Shown: one piece after another, positions 61,188-64,000 of the stretch
Position numbering within the stretch: position 1 is the first letter of the stretch
Layout of the letters: each line of letters starts with the position of its first letter
Assembly (NCBI RefSeq): GCF_937959485.1
Contig: NZ_CALGPY010000005.1
Location: 310,001 to 374,000 of the forward strand
Length of the DNA: 64,000 nt
DNA from: an uncultured Campylobacter sp.
Lineage (GTDB): Bacteria > Campylobacterota > Campylobacteria > Campylobacterales > Campylobacteraceae
Direction of reading: 5' to 3'
Program-made: the position numbers and the translations under genes
The notes under the pieces: model-generated
Told to the model about the DNA's origin: nothing
The model's database searches: none
Seen by the model: only the letters and a program-made list of their open reading frames with translations

Positions 61188-62078
61188 TTACAGCCCGCGG
61201 TTTTTGCCGTCCATGCCTTGGCACTTATCTACGAGCCAGCGCCCGTCCTTGCGCACGAGCAGGAAGCGGCGCGCAAAGCCGTGTTTGTCCTTGGCGTAGA
61301 TGTAAATTTTATTTTTGCTCTCGCATTCGGCATCCGTTAGCTCGTACTCGCCGTAGGTGCCGCCCTCCGCCATCGAAAAGGAAATACCCTCGGGGCGGAA
61401 GCCGCTGCGCCTAACGGGCGTGCAGTAGCGCGCAAAGAGCTCGTCGCATCTGCGCTGCACCTCGCCGTCATCCGCGTCATCGATTCGCGAAGCGGCAAAT
61501 TTCTCCCATTCACTCATCGCCGCGAAAAATTCTAAAAGCGCACTCCGCGCCGCCGCAGCGTCCTGCGGATCAAGCTTCTTTTTGCTCTTTGCGGCGTCTC
61601 TTTGCGCCTGCTCAAATTCCGCGATTTGCCCCTTGCTAAACTGCCCGCCGTCTAGATAAAACTGGATTTTCGTATCCGCTGCGGCTAGCAGCCCCGCAAA
61701 GCTCACGCATGAATTGACTAGGCGCAGCGATTTTAGCTTTGGGATTTGCACGATCGCTTTTAGCCCCTCGTCCGTGATGCTGACGTTTTCGATACCGATG
61801 TGTTCGAGCTTGGCGTGTTCTGCAAAGTATCTAAAGCCCTCGCCGCTTATCTTATCGCTATCTTGCAAAAATAGATACGCAAGCTTCGGTAGCGTTGCCA
61901 GATGCTCTAGTGCCGCATCCGTAATCGTCGTGGCTATAAAGCCCATATTTACGAGGCTTTTTACCTCGCAGATGCGGCGCACCATCTCATCGGTGAGTGC
62001 TACATTTTCGTAGTGATGGCCTTTGCAGTAGCGCTCGCTAACCGCGTCCAAAGCTTCCTGCATCGTGATCTGCCTCAT
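61188..62078 (-). CDS. leucine-rich-repeat plus NTF2-like immunity-type protein
   Basis: 296 residues. Residues ~20-160 are irregular leucine-rich repeats (ALEHLATLPKLAYLFLQDSD, GLKAIVQIPKLKSLRLVNS). The C-terminal part (~175-296) resembles NTF2-fold immunity domains (AARSALLEFFAAMSEWEKFA ... GFARRFLLVRKDGRWLVDKC). The combination suggests an orphan immunity protein. The ATG follows AAAGGATAGCTG. Confidence 0.6.
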   Translation of the reverse strand: MRQITMQEALDAVSERYCKGHHYENVALTDEMVRRICEVKSLVNMGFIATTITDAALEHLATLPKLAYLFLQDSDKISGEGFRYFAEHAKLEHIGIENVSITDEGLKAIVQIPKLKSLRLVNSCVSFAGLLAAADTKIQFYLDGGQFSKGQIAEFEQAQRDAAKSKKKLDPQDAAAARSALLEFFAAMSEWEKFAASRIDDADDGEVQRRCDELFARYCTPVRRSGFRPEGISFSMAEGGTYGEYELTDAECESKNKIYIYAKDKHGFARRFLLVRKDGRWLVDKCQGMDGKNRGL

Positions 62079-62200
62079 CAGCTATCCTTTAAAATTTCAT
62101 TTTAAAATTTTAGTGAAATTTTACGATTTACGCAAGCGCTTAAATTTACGCGCGGATTTGCACACTGCCGATGTGTTTTAAAGCGCCGCGCCGACGAGCG

Positions 62201-63181
62201 CTAAATTTCAGCCGCCGTCCACTCGCCTAAAATTTTACCAAAATCCTCTATCGTCGCGGCGAAATCATACTCAAGCTTGCTTTGCTTTTGCGCGATCTGC
62301 TTTAGCGCCGTCAAAAAATATTCGCCCATCTTTCGCTTTTGCTCCATGGGCGCTAGCTCGCTAAACTCGCGCTCGAAATGTATCAGTGCGCCCGTTTTGC
62401 CCGTGTCTTTTCTAAACGGCGAATACTCAAATCTATTTCGCAAAAAGTAGCCGCCCGCGCGCCTCTGCTCCTCGCTCATCATTTCGTGTATCAGCTCCCA
62501 TGCGCGCTGCGAGCTTAGGCGCGGCTTATCGGGCGCGATGATGTAGTTTGTTTTGCAGCCGTCATCCGAGAAGCTAAATGCGCACGATAGCTTGATATAG
62601 TTGATCGCGCAGCCGTAAATTTTAGGGCGCATTTTAGCGTTAAGCGCCGGTTGTAGATCCGCAAAGAGGCTTTCTGTCACAGCGCGCGAGCTCTCGTAGC
62701 AGTTGCTAATAGCGCGCGTGATGCGGATGGGATTTTTGGCTATCCAGTTGCGCTGGCTGTTTAGCTTGAGGTCACAAATGTCCTCTTTTACGGGACGTGC
62801 GAGCGTTTTGCCCGCCGCATCCGGGCTTTCGTGAAAGAACGTATCGCCGTCTTGCATCGTAAGCCCCGTTTTGCGTTTCGACCACGTAGCTTCTACAAAG
62901 CGCGCCTCGCCGTGTGTATTTAAAAAATAGGTCATCGCATAGCTGTTGTAAAATTTCCCGCGCAGCGCCTCTAAGCTCTCGCGCTCGCCCCAGCCTACGA
63001 TCGCTAGGCATTCGCAAATTTTAACGGCCCTGTTCCACTCGCTAGCGTTTTTATAAAAGGCGTAGCGGTCAAATTCGCCTAGCAGCCGCTCGCGAATTAA
63101 AATTCGATCCCAAGCGCGCAGAAAAATTTCTAGTTCGGCGAGGTTTTCTATTTCGTAAATTCGCTCTAAAATTTCGTTCAT
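62201..63181 (-). CDS. hypothetical protein, 326 aa
   Basis: Soluble protein, no recognised family. N terminus EILERIYEIENLAELEIFLR is helical; later TYFLNTHGEARFVEATWSKR and KLSCAFSFSDDGCKTNYIIA look like strands. No membrane segment. It is co-directional with the immunity-like run and hisIE. Function unknown. Confidence 0.55.
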   Translation of the reverse strand: MNEILERIYEIENLAELEIFLRAWDRILIRERLLGEFDRYAFYKNASEWNRAVKICECLAIVGWGERESLEALRGKFYNSYAMTYFLNTHGEARFVEATWSKRKTGLTMQDGDTFFHESPDAAGKTLARPVKEDICDLKLNSQRNWIAKNPIRITRAISNCYESSRAVTESLFADLQPALNAKMRPKIYGCAINYIKLSCAFSFSDDGCKTNYIIAPDKPRLSSQRAWELIHEMMSEEQRRAGGYFLRNRFEYSPFRKDTGKTGALIHFEREFSELAPMEQKRKMGEYFLTALKQIAQKQSKLEYDFAATIEDFGKILGEWTAAEI

Positions 63182-63288
63182 TATCGACCTTTAAATTTGC
63201 GTTTACAGCGTAAAATCGCCTTTGAGTTTTACGGCTCGCTTCAGGCGTGCTTTGCTCTAAATAAACTCGCGGTCGCCGCAAGGCAGAA

Positions 63289-64000
63289 TTAGCTTTTTTC
63301 ACGGCGACGCTTTTCTTCAATGCCGCTTTGTCCTTGCCTGCGCGCTAGCTCGTCAAGCAGGGCGTCCGGGTGGATATTGTGCGCCGCAAGTGCGAGCAGA
63401 AGGTGAAATAAAAGATCCGCTCCCTCGTAAATCACGTCGTATCGCGGCTCGCCCGCTCTGTGTTCGCCGAAGCCCTCGTGCGCGACGTCTACGTAAAGCT
63501 CGCTACGCGAGAGGTCCTTGCACGCCAGTGCGAACTCGCACGCCTCCTCGGCGATCTTTTTGAGATAGGCGTTTTCGCCCTTCGCGTAGAGCGAGGCGAC
63601 GTAGGAGAGCGCAGGCTCACCGTTTAGCTTGCGATCCAAGCAGACGTGATAAATTTCGTCCAAAATGCCGTATGGGTTTTTTTCTGCGGAGCTTTCGAGC
63701 GCGGAATTTTGCGCGGCGGCGTCTAAATTTTGCTCGCTGCGCTCTGCGGCGGAATTTGTGAACACAGAATTCGTCGCAGCGGGGCTTTGCATTACAGAAT
63801 TTTGCTTACCGCAGGAATCGGTAGAATTTTTGGGCGTTAAATTCTGCAAGCCGTTGCAGGAAGCGGAATTCTGCTCTGCGCGGGAATTTGCGGAATTTTT
63901 CTGCGCGAGAGTGGTTGCAGATCCGTACTCTGAGAAATTTCCCGTGCCGCAAGCGTTCGAACTATCGAAATTTTCGCCGCCTTTTTGTAGCGAAATCTCT
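63289..64000 (-). CDS. hisI: phosphoribosyl-ATP pyrophosphatase (HisE domain of HisIE, partial)
   Basis: The C-terminal ~100 residues are HisE: DEIYHVCLDRKLNGEPALSY, KKIAEEACEFALACKDLSRS, YEGADLLFHLLLALAAHNIH. It hydrolyses PR-ATP in histidine synthesis. The frame stays open to the window edge (no stop up to 64000), so this is the end of a longer protein, most likely the HisIE fusion with HisI outside the window. The upstream ~95 residues are a very unusual Asn/Ser/Ala-rich linker (EQNSASCNG, CGKQNSVMQSPAATNSVF). Confidence 0.85.
   Translation of the reverse strand, partial: EISLQKGGENFDSSNACGTGNFSEYGSATTLAQKNSANSRAEQNSASCNGLQNLTPKNSTDSCGKQNSVMQSPAATNSVFTNSAAERSEQNLDAAAQNSALESSAEKNPYGILDEIYHVCLDRKLNGEPALSYVASLYAKGENAYLKKIAEEACEFALACKDLSRSELYVDVAHEGFGEHRAGEPRYDVIYEGADLLFHLLLALAAHNIHPDALLDELARRQGQSGIEEKRRREKS

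Overview
The window reads as chromosomal DNA of a Campylobacterota bacterium, most likely a Campylobacter. Three things point there: the gene order nfu - small ORF - murE ... ybaB ... ispA - tkt, which I recall from the C. jejuni Cj1639-Cj1645 neighbourhood; a paired dba-dsbI disulfide system; and S5 and L5 proteins that resemble their Campylobacter relatives over their full length. Base composition looks higher than in C. jejuni (many GCG/GGC codons mixed with very frequent AAATTT words), so an oral, higher-GC species such as C. gracilis is my guess. That species call is inference.

Layout. 1-4.4 kb: LemA, tRNA-Met, a periplasmic double rhodanese and two unrecognised proteins. 4.7-15.8 kb: a respiratory/redox island. 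It starts with dba-dsbI-beta-propeller, followed in the same direction by a Tat-exported molybdopterin oxidoreductase, its four-cluster Fe-S subunit, a TorD chaperone and an NrfD/PsrC membrane anchor. Facing it is a second, diverged dba-dsbI-propeller set in inverted orientation. Between the two, separated by terminators, sits a visibly AT-rich three-gene ABC-three-component (ABC-3C) conflict system: SMEK-domain protein, middle component and DUF2326 ATPase. This is the most interesting accessory system here.

16-25.6 kb: a broken AraC regulator beside an iron alcohol dehydrogenase, an Imm10-like protein, purM/coaE (divergent, both with TTG starts), a Sel1-repeat protein, dapF, two overlapping tiny membrane proteins and an ATPase gene. 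25.8-36.3 kb: the complete S10-spc ribosomal protein operon from rpsJ to secY-map, behind a consensus promoter. The alpha operon (infA-rpmJ-rpsM-rpsK-rpsD-rpoA-rplQ) is detached from it and lies at 54.4-57.8 kb on the other strand.

36.8-54.4 kb: a phosphoethanolamine transferase, a YheO regulator beside ridA and a threonine-synthase-like gene, tRNA-Ser(CGA), tkt-ispA-ybaB, panD-murE-nfu, an L,D-transpeptidase, and a small-membrane-protein/Sel1 pair behind a G14 tract that is probably phase variable. 58-64 kb: a YpfJ-like zinc protein, a frameshifted VOC gene, a run of orphan immunity-like genes (SUKH-like, LRR/NTF2-like and two unknowns) and the C-terminal part of HisIE running off the window end. 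No insertion sequence, rRNA gene or CRISPR array was recognised.
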